Below are positions 1-12,251 of a DNA stretch of 53,366 bases, one piece after another. Source of the DNA: Zygnema cylindricum (lineage: Eukaryota; Streptophyta; Zygnematophyceae; Zygnematales; Zygnemataceae); NCBI GenBank assembly GCA_037447655.1, contig JBBHKE010002108.1:1-53366 (forward strand), written 5' to 3'. The notes beneath the pieces were generated by a model that was given only the letters and a program-made list of their open reading frames with translations, ran no database searches and was not told where the DNA came from. Position numbers and translations under genes: made by a program. Each line of letters begins with the position of its first letter. Within the stretch, counting starts at the first letter, position 1.

Positions 1-275
1 GTAAAGAGATGTTTGTTTGATTTTTTTTTATTTTTTTTCCAAGTGATTGTGTTTGTGTGTGTGTTTGCACGTTTGTGTGTATGGATTTTGGAACTCGCTA
101 TATGGGGGGACGGGGAATCAAGCGATTCATGGGGATGGTGGGGGAGCTAGGATGACCTACGGGGGGCCACACCTGTGGTTTCGCCAGTGTGCATGTGCGT
201 CCTGTTGGCAGCGGCCGCAGGCCTGATCCGAAGGTACATAGTTACGGGAAAGAGGTGCTGTCGCGTAGTGCAGCC
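1..275 (+). repeat. Left arm of a 12-kb-spaced inverted repeat
   Basis: This stretch is clearly related, in inverted orientation, to about 12252-12700. Matching landmarks in the same order are a T-rich run, a GTGTGTGT/GTTTGTGTGT run, a GGGGGCCRCACCT block, the block GTTGGCAGCGGCCGCAGGC (202-221), then GATCCGAAGGTACATAG and GCTGTCGCGTAGTG. This arm has one copy of the unit that is tandemly repeated in the right arm. The arm may continue beyond the window start. No protein is supported: the repeat period in the partner arm (68 bp) is not a multiple of three. It could be a duplicated promoter/5' region or the end of a large mobile element. Confidence 0.6.
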
Positions 276-3158
276 ACTTATCCTTATTCATTCGCGTCAA
301 TTTGTTTTTGTTTCGCTCCTTAGTGCCTGATGTGCTTTGTTTGTCTGGAGCGTGATTACAAATACCCCGACGATAAGGATGACTTTAATCAGATTATGTT
401 TGGATGTTAGGGAGTTGCCGTCATTTCAAGTTCCTTTATACATGCATTCAGAGTTATTTTTTGGGAGTCGACCCGCTCCAGCCCTTGCTTCTTCAATATG
501 CTTTACATGGCTTCACAATGAGGGCAAGCTTTTATCATCCTCCACTCTCCTATTGGTGTTATGGACTGTCAGGCTTTCTGGAATTCCTTCAGCCTTCTCC
601 GCAAGGATCAAAGATGGAAAGGTTAGATTTTACTAGTTAAGACCTATTTTAAATTCCAGGCAGGTAATTTCCAAGTGCGATTTGCCAACATCGCTTTTGA
701 GCTTGTTGATCCTTTCTATGTCATGTGTCGGCTTGTTCTTCTTTCGTCGAGTGTCAGTTCCTTTCCCATTGCTTTCCCTTTGGTTCTGTCCGAATTTGAA
801 GTCCAATGTAATTTGTTTGGTTCCCACAGAACTCTCATAATGTCTCAATTTGTTTGGGTATGAATAGGGTACGATGCTGGTCTTGAATTCTACTGTCATG
901 TACAATTACCTATGGCAAGCAAAAAATGAAGGACTGGACAATTCAAATGTTTTCCAATGTTTTCCAGACATCTTTGGTTGTTTATATTCGACTGTCGCCA
1001 ACACTGGGCTTGGAAAAAAACGACTAAAATATCCCAGATTAACAAAACCTGCTTGCTAAATGTCACCCTCCATTTGATCCAATGATAACATAGACTACAT
1101 TTTGCATCCCTTACCCCTTCCCCACCTATTTTTTTTCGCGCTTATTGATTCCGATTCTGATTTTATGAGTCAAACATATTGAGTATTAGTCAAACATTAC
1201 CGCGAATTAGTCAAACTTATGGAGTTGTTTAATCAGTTATGAGTAATGTGCAGAAATTTCCTTCAGTAAATAGTACGCGGTAGTTTCACATATTGTGTGA
1301 TCTGCCTGTCGATACCACCTCACATACTCAAACAGCAATAATCAACACATTTGAACAAATTATCACCAATACCAGACTATTCTCGGTATAACCCGCGGAA
1401 AAACCTCAAGTTTGTCGCCTTGCAACCCAATCACTTTTACCTCTCAAACCAGATCAATCCTCAATCTGCCCTTTAAGGTAAATTGATTGTTGAAACTAAA
1501 TATAGTGATGAAGTTGATTGCGGAAGATAGTGTCAAAACTGAGCTGAGGCAATGCACATCCCTAGGCCAAAAAAAAAAAAACAAAAAAAAAAAACGGAAA
1601 CTGATAAGAATCACCGAAACATACTTGCAAAGTTTCAGCAAGATAATATGCATGTGCTACAATGTTCTTTAGTTCTACCGTATGCTACAATTCTCTTGCA
1701 CATATGTTACAATGTCCATTTGTACTGCCCATTTGTTTCAACTTTCTTGCATTAATACTGCCATGTGTTACAATCGTCTTGATCTGTGGCAAATTCCTAA
1801 GCAAAAACAACATGATAGGCTTTGAGTATCATCTTTGAGGAACCAAAATGGATGGGGATAGAAAATGAGACTGATTCAATCATGAAAAGGACACCTTGAA
1901 ATTAGACAGACTCCACTTGCGATAAACGGCAACAACTATCAGAAATGCTCCATCACCATTGGTACTCAGACACTCTAAAACAGACTTCGGTCGGAACGGA
2001 AAAAATTACCTCTACCCCTAAACAAGAAAACCACCGAGACTTGTTACAAATTATCCCATATGTTGAGTTTCCGCTCCAGTGTAATACTTATGGGTTGGTA
2101 TACTCCCATGCTCGACACTGTACAATCGTGGATTCATCGAACTAGTCTTGATTCGTGCTTAAACTAAATATTTACCTGACGATCTTATTCCTTCAACATT
2201 TCCAGGATACAAGAAAGAGTGTTGAACATTACTTAGAATGAGAGGAAAAAATTGTTAAGACGAAGAACTCACGTGGAACAAGGAGGTTGCCAGCCAGCCA
2301 CTCAAAAGTACTCATGTTTAGTTACCTAAAACCATCCACATTTCCCAAACAACTTTAACACAAAGAAGCATAGAGAAAAAGAAAGCACTAGGAATAGTAA
2401 AACAAGCTTCCCATAAAAATTGACATCTTAAGCAATTAGTACAACACTTAACAAATATTGTACAGCTCAAAGTAAAATTAGCAAATTGGACCTACAGTTG
2501 CTTCATACACCCATCTTTCCATGGAGCAAGACATACATACATCGGCTAAATGAAGTGTGATAACTCTCTCAGGGAGGGTTTGAACGACAACAAGGCGCTA
2601 ACATCTTATTCGACTAGATAAATGGAACTACACGGGAAAGAAGCAAAAGAAATACTCGAAAAGGCTTTAGTTAAACCCCCTAATAGAAGTGAACTCTTCA
2701 CACAAAAAAACCACAAGTAAATAAAGAAGCACTGCTCCTCGCCGACAATTTACATATTTGTGAAACTATTACTTATAATCTTGTCGTGGTCATGGCAAAA
2801 CCATTCTCTTCCTTCCAAAAGAAACTACTCCTTGTTTTCCATGGCTGTAGTATGGCTTCTTTCATACTATAGCTTCACACAACCATCCTTGTGGCGATTG
2901 AATCACAAATAACAACAAAAGAAAGTATAAATTTACATGTTACAACAACAGAAGGCACTGCTTAGGGTACTCAGAGCATAGTAATCATTCCCTTGCCCTT
3001 GATATGAAATGTGAGAACACACACCAGCCAGTGCCATTTTGACGAAACAGGTTTCCAAGCTGCGGTTTCTTTCCAAACACCAATCAAATAGCAAGATCCC
3101 CAAGAATAGAGGCAACTAGAATTGAAGCCTAACCTAGAATTGAATTAGGACTGAAGCC
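276..3158. other. Intergenic sequence, nothing recognised
   Basis: Short open frames occur on both strands, but none shows a recognisable domain, conserved exon pattern or codon bias. An A-rich run lies at 1569-1594. The right-hand part may hold the 3' end or UTR of the minus-strand transcript that includes the exon at 3360-3454. Confidence 0.4.
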
Positions 3159-3454
3159 TCACCTGCTAGAAAAAGCTGAATGACTTCCATTCAAATTTTT
3201 ATGTTGAATTGATTGGATGTATACACACACGTTTTATAATAATTTTTACACCCAATTGACCAATTTCAGAAAACAAAACGGACTAAAATATTGAAACAGC
3301 AATAAGAACTCAGCATCGGTTTTGTTAAGGACAAATATGTCATGTGAACATATACTCACTTTAACGTACAGACAGGTGTGCCAGAGCCCTCATCATACAT
3401 CGGGAGGTCCCAAAAAAGTTTCGACAAGAATCCCTTCACCAAATCAGTTGTGAC
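3159..3454 (-). CDS. Orphan terminal exon(s) of an unidentified minus-strand gene
   Basis: On the minus strand, 3454-3360 is bounded by a good acceptor (a CTTCTTGACAG stretch before 3454) and a near-perfect donor (GTGAGTATA from 3359). Only one frame is open through the 95 bases. It encodes 31 codons, including the stretches LVKGFLSKLFWDLPMYDEGS and GTPVCTL. The exon ends two bases into a codon. A possible next acceptor at 3165-3163 would complete a Lys codon and be followed directly by TGA (3161-3159), giving a C-terminus of ...VCTLK. I do not recognise the family and could not find convincing upstream exons. It lies 3' of SEN34 on the same strand, so it could also be an alternative 3' exon of that transcript. 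The splice sites and single open frame are seen; gene identity is unknown. Confidence 0.4.
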
Positions 3455-4059
3455 CTGTCAAGAAGACCAGGATTCAGGTTTACAAAAATGACCACACACA
3501 TGCTAATCAGGACAGGAGTCAGCTATGCTAGTTGCAGTGTTCAATACAGTCCTGCAAAAATGTGCACAATTGGACATCTATCCAGCAGTATCATATACGT
3601 TACATAAAACTCTTTGAACCACAGGATTTAAGCACTCTTTTATCTTTCTGATACTGAAAACATCCAACACAGCAACTCTGACTGGCACATAAAACATAAA
3701 ACTGCCCACCAATCAGCATAAAAACTTGTGCCATCTTGGATCACTACCCATGATTACGAACACCAGTTTTACATTCTTTAAATGTTGAAAATTCAAGATT
3801 GGGAATTGCATAGCCATAGCTTTTCTAACGGCAATGCATATTGTGATCCCCGTCCATTTTATTCACGAAAAAAAATTGCCAAGAGTCTTGACAACTGCAT
3901 GAAACAAATTTTTGAGTCGCATGGTTTCTTGTGCAGTGTAATTCCATGCTCCACCGTGAATAACTGGACAACTAACTGTAAGTACCTGGGTGCTATGGCG
4001 TAAAAGAGTACCACGAAAAGAGGAGCGCGGCTTATTTTGGACAATTGAAGACAACTTTG
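3455..4059. other. 3' flank of SEN34
   Basis: This lies between the SEN34 stop codon and the orphan exon. It probably holds the SEN34 3' UTR. Minus-strand frames at about 3863-3960 look weakly coding (a HGGAWNYTAQE stretch) but have no convincing splice donor, so no gene is called. Confidence 0.35.
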
Positions 4060-5211
4060 CTAGTTGTTGCAAAGTTTATCATCCTTTAGGTCTGGCTCCA
4101 GCTTCGTTGAATTGCCCCTCCTTTCACGTGATGGTACTGCTCTGTCAGGCAATTGAGTACGGGCCTCAAATGGAACAAAATTCAAATCCGTGGCAATGGT
4201 TGTGTATATCACTTTCAACTCAAAACTCTGGAGTGAACCTTCGCGTACGCCGCTGGAAACTGATGGACTAGCTGGCTCCTCACTCTCATCATCCTCAGTC
4301 GATTTTACTGAGGCAATAACTAGACGCTTACGTGCAGAAAGGGCAACCCTAGCAGCAGATAAAATACAAAGACCAGAAATTTTTTGGTGCCAATCCATCA
4401 CTCTAACAGCAAACTGAGAATGAAATAAGGAAGGGTCCCCAGGATATGCAAGAAAATCTGCTCCAAATTTGGTGCCATCAGTAACCCTATAACCTTTCGC
4501 GTGCAAATCCTGAACTACAATACACCGCAATTTTGTTAGAACTGTCTTAGGCTCTTTCCAAGGTAATGACAGCTTGGGACTACCTCCGACCAAAGGAATC
4601 TCTATAAGTCCTTGACCAGAAGACGAAGATCTCTTCGCAAAGGTCTTGTTCAAAACTGTTATATGTGAACCGCCTACATTTCCTCCTGCATTCAAAAAAG
4701 TTGATTTTAACTGCTTCGCTAAGCGACATTTCAACTCACTTTCCTCTTCTTTCCTTACTTCCGTTTCTACACAAGTAGCTCCCCTAGGGCTTGTACCGTG
4801 TTGACTTTCGTGCCCCTGATCTACCAACTGACTTGAAATAAGGTTTCTTGCTGGGTCAGAAAGGTGAACCTCTCTAACCTGTAAGGGCAGATTTGAAGCT
4901 GATTCTATTCGTGTAAGGGAAAGACAGCCCTTGGCCAGACACACTCTGGTTTCTTCTACTGATAGAAGCAAAGGAAGTCCTCTCACAAGATTCTGTTGCC
5001 GGAATTCTGGTAGGGAACCTACAAAAGAACCAATAACTCCATGCTCTTCACGTAAATTCTTGGCATCATCTGCATTCCAGACCATGGCTCTTCCTGCCGT
5101 CACGTGAGCTTCTATCGGTGGAAGAGGCTCAGTAAACAGCATAGTGTGGTCCAAGGAAGGTTCCATCAGAGAGACTGCAGCCATACTGACATTGATGATA
5201 AAGAAAATCAA
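4060..5211 (-). CDS. SEN34: tRNA-splicing endonuclease subunit SEN34 (TSEN34), catalytic subunit
   Basis: Single-exon frame of 383 codons. The SEN complex removes introns from pre-tRNA; Sen34 cuts the 3' splice site. The N-terminal domain (about residues 36-95) has the family pattern: TAGRAMVWNADDAKNLRE, then a GVIGSFVGSLP stretch and RGLPLLLSVEETRV. A low-complexity, charged linker (about 100-220) follows. The C-terminal nuclease fold (about 222-345) contains GYRVTDGTKFGADFLAYPGD, SLFHSQFAVRV and ALSARKRLVIASV. The expected catalytic triad is present as Tyr256, His264 and Lys295. The length is within the usual eukaryotic range. The first Met (5211) is followed by others at residues 10 and 16; Met10 (MAAVSL, 5184) is a plausible true start because homology begins near residue 36. 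The gene is head to head with AP-1 sigma. No frameshift or stop interrupts it. Expected location is the nucleus (inferred from the family). Confidence 0.92.
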   Translation of the reverse strand: MIFFIINVSMAAVSLMEPSLDHTMLFTEPLPPIEAHVTAGRAMVWNADDAKNLREEHGVIGSFVGSLPEFRQQNLVRGLPLLLSVEETRVCLAKGCLSLTRIESASNLPLQVREVHLSDPARNLISSQLVDQGHESQHGTSPRGATCVETEVRKEEESELKCRLAKQLKSTFLNAGGNVGGSHITVLNKTFAKRSSSSGQGLIEIPLVGGSPKLSLPWKEPKTVLTKLRCIVVQDLHAKGYRVTDGTKFGADFLAYPGDPSLFHSQFAVRVMDWHQKISGLCILSAARVALSARKRLVIASVKSTEDDESEEPASPSVSSGVREGSLQSFELKVIYTTIATDLNFVPFEARTQLPDRAVPSRERRGNSTKLEPDLKDDKLCNN

Positions 5212-6206
5212 TTAGGGAAACCGCAAGGCGATTTTGGTGAACCATCCATAATGTAAAACCGTCCTTCAGAAAAGTATTTAGATCTTTTTTGAAAGGCAAT
5301 TGAAAATGTGGAGCATCGTACATTGTGGTACAGGATTACAGAATAAAAACTGTACTTTTTTGAGCTAAACAGGCCTTTAGCTACTGAATGCTGTCACATG
5401 CGGTTTCAGCAAGATGTCCCGTGATCTGTTATTGCTCCCTGTTAGGCTTTTAGTCTTAGAACAAAGTGTTCACACTGTACTAGTAATGTAAATCACCGTC
5501 AAACTACTCATAGAACAGTGTTCGCACTTGGCTAATTATTTACAGTGCAGAGCGCACTTAAGAAACTATAGCAAGTAAGCAAATAGCAAGCTTCGCACTC
5601 TGAATTTTCTACAAGAGTCGATGCGTACGACAAACAGCTTGTAGAAAGTCGAAAGTTCGCCCAATGTACGATCATGTACGATATATTACTGGCATCACAG
5701 TCCCGTATACACTGGTTTTATGTGCCCTTTCGCCCGTTTGGCTACCGTTTGGTGCAAACTGCGAACCAAATTTAACAAAGCACATGAGCAGAATCCCCAA
5801 CAGGCACAGTTTACGTAGAACAGGTACACGGTGTAAGGTGAAGGAACACTAAACAGACTGCAGAGAGGCGCGCACACCCAACTAACTTTCAAAATTCAGT
5901 TGAAGTACAAAATTGTACACAATATTTACACATTCTGTACACTAAATGTACTTTTATCTGATACTTTTCATTTAGGTTTTTCAAATCACCTTGTTTGAGC
6001 CCATTTCCTTGAAAAACTTGGAGAGCCATTTGCATCAATATTTTGTTGAAATTCAAGTACGAGAAGTTACTGTTTACATTGCTTTGCAGATTCTGTTTTT
6101 TCCTTTTATTCTGATTGAAGGCATATTTTTTGTCTTATTGTGAGATTTCAGCAGATCATAAGCCTCCCTCAGGCCTATTAACATTAATTTTCGAAGACAC
6201 GGAATC
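5212..6206. promoter_or_regulatory. Shared upstream region of SEN34 and AP-1 sigma
   Basis: About 1 kb separates the two divergent start codons, so promoters and 5' UTRs of both genes should lie here. A likely 5' UTR exon of AP-1 sigma begins near 6155 after a TTTCAGCAG acceptor-like sequence and ends with the ATG at 6209. No specific promoter element can be supported. This is an inference from gene orientation. Confidence 0.45.
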
Positions 6207-9200
6207 ATGGTAAGCTGTCTAAATGGATTTTTTATTTTTGTTTGGTAGATGTTTGGTCATTTTCTGTAGAATGAATAGAAAAAATTTACGGGAAAGATCT
6301 GGAGAACGTCAGGAAAGCTTTGGGAAAAACGAAATTAGGTTTGCATTTTTTATGGTTCTATCCGTGAAGCCTTGCATTGTTTCTAAAACGAACCTAAAAA
6401 TTTACTGCTCTTTGTTTAGTTTTCGAAATCGGAATTTTAGAGCAATCTGTTGTTAATGAGTATGGAAATATCGGCGATCTCGTTGTGGCGTATTCCCGAA
6501 GGTATTTTAAACGATGTCTTTGAGGAGATGAGAATACTTATGCAACTTAATGTGCATTGCTTGAAATCGGAAAAGCATTGTGACTTTCATGAAAGTGATG
6601 GTTGCAGATACATTTTGTGTTGCTTATCAGTCGGCAAGGAAAAGTCAGATTGGCAAAATGGTATTCTGCATATACGCAGAAGGAGAGAAGTAAGGTAAGG
6701 AAGGTTTACATTTTATATCACAGCTTGTACATTTTGACTTAGGAAGGCATTTTATGGTTCTTGTTGTTCTTTGAAACTACAGTAGTGAAGAGTAGAGTCA
6801 TGAATAAATATCCTCATCAAGAAACTCGTGAAAATGAATCTTTCAATTTCATATGCTCAAAATATATACCTTTTCATGATTACCTTTCATAATTAGGTTT
6901 CTATGTCAATGATTAGTGAACGTGAGGAACCATTTGCTCCTCGATGTGTATCAAAGTTACAAGCTTAATTTCAATTTGTGCTGTCAATGAAAAGAAAGTC
7001 CTCTATCGAACTTTCGGGTACTAGCATTGAGCCTTTCAATATCTAACCAGACCTAATTAGCGTCAGCAAATCCTATTCTAGCATTTCCACTTTCCGGTGA
7101 TATTAGACCTCTAATGGGGCTTGCTCAACATTTTTGATAATTTCAATGCTCTGAATATTACTGTACTTTTGCTATGCCTATAGTAGTGAAAGTCCTGATG
7201 CTCCTTTTTATTTATGTCTCCCAGGCTATTAGGGAATTGAGTGGAACAATAATTTCCAGAGGCGCCAAGCTTTGTAATTTTGTGGAATGGAGGGGTTTAC
7301 GTGTGGTGTACAAACGGTTAGCCTCCATTTGAATTTCGAGGGTTGTGTTGATCTCAGTGCAATTTTATTTTTGATATGCCAATCAGCGATTTTGACATTT
7401 CAGTGGCCAATAGATTGATTTGCGGTTATTCCTATACGGTCCTTAGCACCATTGGCATGGCTTTTCTCAAACTGTTCATAACAGGAACTGAAGTTGAGGA
7501 ATTAGCTAATAGGCCGTGTTTTGTATTGAACAAGTTCACCAACTTTGCCGTAGGAAACTATTGACATTGTTGAAACACTGTGATGAGTAGTGCCTATATA
7601 TTTGTACTATCCGGCATTTTTTTTGTACTGTTCATAAACATGAGTTTTTTGTACCCATAAATATTGAAATGGAAAAAGCACAACACTTTTATTCTGCTTT
7701 CAAAATTGATATTTCCAGATCTTGGTTCAAACAGCGGTTTACAGCTCTATAAATGGATGGAGAATTGCTAAGTTCATCATAGTAGCATGAAGTTTTGTAG
7801 CACTAAACACACCAATATCAACTGTCGGTCAATATTGTCAGGTTCATTTTTGCAGGTAACAAAGTTCCCCTATATACCACACTCCCATTTCCTAAGAGGA
7901 GTGTTGTATTTCTAAGATTATTATTCCTTGCTGGTTTTGTTGATACAGATATGCAAGCTTGTACTTTTGCATGTGCGTTGATCCAGAGGATAACGAGCTC
8001 GACACATTGGAGGTTATTCACCACTATGTTGAAATTCTCGATCGGTATTTTACCAATGTGCGACCTCTCACTCATGTTAATTTTTTCTGAGAATATGACG
8101 TTCATTGTCACTTTTCATTTCTGGAAGTAATGTATTTGCAGACTGAATGCTGGAAACTCATGTGTGGATGTGCATCATGGTTGACATCTCTTCGTGCTTC
8201 TCTTTTCTTTTCTTTTCTTTGGTTGATCAAAGCTGTTGAAGGGAATTGGAGGTTCATCTGGTTCTATTGCTGCTCATTTCTGTTTCTTGTTTTTTCACTT
8301 TTGGTTAAATTCACTTCCTGATGCGCTTACTCTTTGTGGCGAACTATGATAACTGTCAATCTTGGAGCTGAGATGACCTTATTATCGATAAGTTATGTTT
8401 CTGCTCGAGGAAAAAAAAATCTTGACTGGTCAAACTTTGGCCATTCATATAGCTGACATGTACTCTTACTTCTGTCATGAAAAGGGTGAGGGGAAAAAGT
8501 GGAGGGAGGGAAAGAGTAGTTGGAGAAGTGGGGGGAGACACAAGAGGGCGGGATAGGGAGAGGTAGAGAGGGAAAGAGAAGAGGTAGGTACACATAGAAC
8601 AGCATAGGACAGGATTTAAGGGCGCTTGAGGGGATTTTTGCAGGTCTGTGAACTGGACTTGATATTCAATTTCCATAAGGTGAGGAAAATCTCCTCCATG
8701 TCCTTCTAGGTTCGGCTTTTGCAAGATTTTGGCCATTGGACTCAGCTTGGTCAAATACTCTAAAAATTTAGACTTCTATTGTTGTTATGTGCCAAAGCAG
8801 TTGTTGTGTATCCCGTTCTCTACCTTTCTTAGCTGGTGACTTCCATGTGGGCCATGGCATTTCTTGTAGTCTTTCACCCTGGTTTCCCAGTTGTTCTGTT
8901 CTTTACCCTCTTTGTTGCTTACTATTCATAGGATTAATCCACTACTATCTTAAGTCATCCTCGTTTAGAAAGGGGTATAGTTATCCGTTCTTAGTTATGC
9001 ACATAAAATAGCGTGAACAGCAGTATCTACCAAAGAATAGATGTTTGGTCTGACATCGTCTATTGTATTTCCTCATTTTGCAAAGGAGAAGTGGATTAGG
9101 CCGAACAAGTTCTCCTTCAGAATTCTGAACTAAATTTTGATGGTGACGGTGAGAGGGATAGTTCACCATGTCGGAATTGTTAGAAGTATTATTGTTGGCA

Positions 9201-9937
9201 TTACTGTTTAGTGTAACCAGTGGATGGAAGTATTTTGTGATTTGATGCATATTAGTGCAAAAGCAATAGACTTTGGATCACTTTTAGTATGGTCCACTAT
9301 CGACCATGTCTTTCGGTTAAGTTCTAGATAAGTGTGTATAGTGTAAAACACGAGGTATTTTCGGAACACCTAAGAATTTGACTGATATAAGTGTTGATTT
9401 TAGCATCAATAGCAATCAAATGTGAACTCAAAACCGCAACTTTGTGGATAGGAATCTGTTTCACTACTATTACCAGAAGTTAATATCCGTTGAGCTTTAG
9501 GCACAGTGTTTTGCCATAAGGTCCTTGTGATGTTCTGGTCTTCTCAACTTGCGATCGTTGACCGTTTAGTCTTTCGATCTTCGGGTCTTTTCATCTTTTC
9601 ATTTTATCGTTCATCACCTTTTCATCTTTCCATCCGAGTGCGATGGATTTACCATGGATGCCAACGCCACGCCACGCCATTTTCATTTATCTTCCACGCG
9701 ATTTCCATTTTTTTGATATTATTGAGAAGCACCCATATGATTCTAATGGACCGGACGCGATTGACGCAACGGATTTGAGCGCACGGATCAAGGATGCATG
9801 CGATGCCGTCGCGGATATCTTTGATGACGCACTTGATGCCATCGCCATTTATTTTGACTCGACGCGCGCGCCCATCTTTCCATCAATTCCTCTGGCTCAT
9901 ATGTGTTTTGGTTCTCTTGCAGGCATACATATTCTGA
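6207..9937 (+). CDS. AP1S: AP-1 complex subunit sigma (clathrin adaptor small chain), last exon disrupted
   Basis: Small chain of the AP-1 adaptor that selects cargo for clathrin vesicles at the trans-Golgi network/endosome. Exons: 6207-6209 (ATG only, then GTAAGC), 6608-6694 ([20 protein letters not shown], then AYTQKERSK), 7225-7316 ([20 protein letters not shown], then [10 protein letters not shown]), 7949-8057 ([20 protein letters not shown], then [14 protein letters not shown]), 8644-8679 ([12 protein letters not shown]) and a final exon from 9923. All phases join cleanly. The exon 4 donor is weak (AAT|GTGCGA). These 109 residues match the AP-1 sigma family almost residue for residue; the [10 protein letters not shown] and [10 protein letters not shown] signatures separate it from AP-2 sigma. 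The expected last exon (AYYILDE...GELQESSKK...) is recognisable at 9923-10020, but it has several small indels and meets an in-frame TGA at 9935-9937, leaving about 113 of the usual roughly 157-161 residues. This is either a pseudogenised allele, sequence/assembly error in one exon, or a decoy with the true last exon elsewhere. Confidence 0.9.
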
Positions 9938-10025
9938 CGAGGCTTGTCGGGAATTCAAGAGTCGAGCAAAAATCCAGGGTCCGGTGATAGCTGCTCAGGC
10001 ATGGTGGGCTTTAGGGGCCTGAGGG
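9923..10025 (+). pseudogene. Degenerate final exon of AP-1 sigma
   Basis: It follows a good acceptor (GGTTCTCTTGCAG). Pieces in different frames match the expected C-terminal end: A-Y then I in frame 0, D-E after one shift, QESSK (from CAAGAGTCGAGCAAA) after another, and VIAAQ (from GTGATAGCTGCTCAG) after a third. At least three indels are needed, nearly all apparent deletions of one to a few bases. The surrounding nucleotides remain close to a functional exon, so the damage is recent or technical. Confidence 0.7.
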
Positions 10026-12251
10026 AAAAGGAAAGGAGAAGAGCGCGGCTGCTTGAAGGACTCTTCCTTGTTTTTTGAGGGGGGTCAACTTCACATAAGC
10101 TCCCATGCCGGCGTAACTACTGTTCTACAACACTTCTGCCGCAGGTCAGAGAAATACTTATTTCTTTGGTGTCAAAATATCCGTTTGAGACTGTCCTCGA
10201 AACTAAAGATGACAGGTCCATCATCGATTGAATATTCAGTGCTGCTATGTTTCCACGAATTCTCATCAGTAATAAACTTCAAGCTCTTTTATTTTTTGTC
10301 TTTGTGATAAAGTCCGCTGTTTGGGAAATTTTGTTTTTTCTAAATCAGTCATCTTACTACGTCTGGATGCCACTGCTCTCCAATGGATCCTTTTTGTGAG
10401 ATTTCTGCAAAGTCAAAAATCATGTGCACAGAAGAAAAGGAAACGGGTAAAAAAGAAAAAAGAGAAAAGTTTGTGGGATCCAAGTTAGCTGGTCTGAAAC
10501 CGTCACACGTGAGATTGTTGTGGTTTACGCAAGTAGACATGAGACCAGCATCCACTCTAATTGCAGTGAGAATTGTAGCTGACATATTTTTGTCCTATCT
10601 GGAGTGACGCAGGACACTCTGGTGGAAACGGCAAAGGAACAGGCGGGATCCCTCAGCAATATGATGGCACTCGCCAAATGAGAGGAGAGAGGGCATTTGT
10701 ACCACCGGTCTATTGTAGAAGATAAACTGCCCAATTGTTGGGTGGGGCGTAAATGGGACTACAGATGCCGGTTATCCAAGAGGATGGTCAACCAGATTTA
10801 GGATGGTCAAGATGAAGGAAAGGAACAGGAGAAAATGGAGGAAGTGAAGCCCGCGGGATTTCCGGTCGGCTGTAAAATTATTAGTTTGCAATCGGTGCAA
10901 TGGGCCTCACATTCCAGTGATTAGAATGTTTTTTGGTTAATGTTGTTTTGCTGTAATTAATTTTGATTGTTTTTTTCATTTTAGTTTTGGGTCATCGAGT
11001 CTTGTAGAACGTTGTAGTTCTCTTCCTACTGTCGGAGGTCAAACTCATGCTTTTGAACTTTGTTGCGAAGCAAAATGCACGGCATGTTTTTTTTTTTTTT
11101 TCTGGGTATGAGCATCTGGCCTTGTGGCTGTACGGACATCCAGTACTTCGTGAATCCTAACTGTTGAGTCGATCATTGCAGTGCTCTTCTTGGTTTTCTT
11201 GGACAAGGTCATGATCATCGTCTCAGATATGTTATTATATTTCAACGAGGGAGTTGAAACAGACTAAATGAGAAAACACACTTGAATGTATTATAGCACG
11301 ACAGCACTTTATGATGTTGGGATTTGTTTTTGTGTTTAACGTTGATTACGAACCGCTTTAAGCTTGTCACATATGGTGGGACATCCAAAGATTTATAGCT
11401 AATAGGAATGCTTTAAACAACCGTGATTCCTCCCTCCATTTAAACTATTTAAAAATGACTCGGGGTTCGTTACATGATTAGATCCAGGGGCAACGCTTGC
11501 CACAGAAGTAAGAAGTCTATTTATTCGCTTTATTTGTGGTGTTGGATTTTGGAGCTTGTATGTGGTCGGTGCATTATGTCAACCTTGATTTTGTGAACAT
11601 GTGAAGAAAACCTCTACCGGCACTTGGAAACTTAGTTAAAATTCATCAAAATCATGTCTATAAGGCATTCACCAGTCAGATGGATGCTTAATTTTGAAGT
11701 AACTAGAAAAACAGTTCAGCATTAGTATTGTGGCGACATGAGACCCCTACAACTCTAAAGAAGCACAAAAAACAGTCTAAACCATAGTATACCACAGATT
11801 TTTTGAAGAAAAGCAAACATTTCATTAATTTATGAGGTCAATATTTGAACAACCAACAATTTTTCTGGCGAGGATTAAAATCGACCAATAGAATTGGAAC
11901 GACCTTCATTTAAGAAGCCTAACTGTCCAAAAAACCTTTTCCTTCTGAAAAAGCTGAACACAAATCCGGAAGGTCAAAACATTGCGAACTCGTCCTCGTG
12001 AAACGATCAAACTTGGGAGTGCACCTTTTTTAACACCCAACCTTGAGGAAGTGATCATCTGTCAAATCTTCGAATCCGCATCAACCTAGAAGGCCGAGCG
12101 ACGCAAAAAAACATGACGCCAACCCTAAAACTACACAAGGAGGATCTTAATTCCCTTGAAGACTTCCAAACACCTCCGCACAAAAACTTTACATTTCTCC
12201 CCCTCCACGTGACGGAACCAAGCACTTTTCCGTGGTGAAATAAAACGATTC
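10026..12251. other. Intergenic sequence, nothing recognised
   Basis: No open frame here shows a recognisable domain. A T-run lies at 11086-11101. The right end runs into the 68-bp tandem repeat. Confidence 0.4.

Noticed and set aside
3863-3960. Minus-strand HGGAWNYTAQE stretch as a coding exon
   Set aside because: Acceptor is acceptable but there is no usable donor before the stop, and two frames are equally open; probably SEN34 3' UTR.
9643-9987. 114-codon Asp/Ala-rich frame in the last AP-1 sigma intron
   Set aside because: It runs across the splice acceptor at 9922 into the sigma exon in the wrong frame and shows no known domain. The Asp-rich stretch comes from GAT/GAC-rich sequence.
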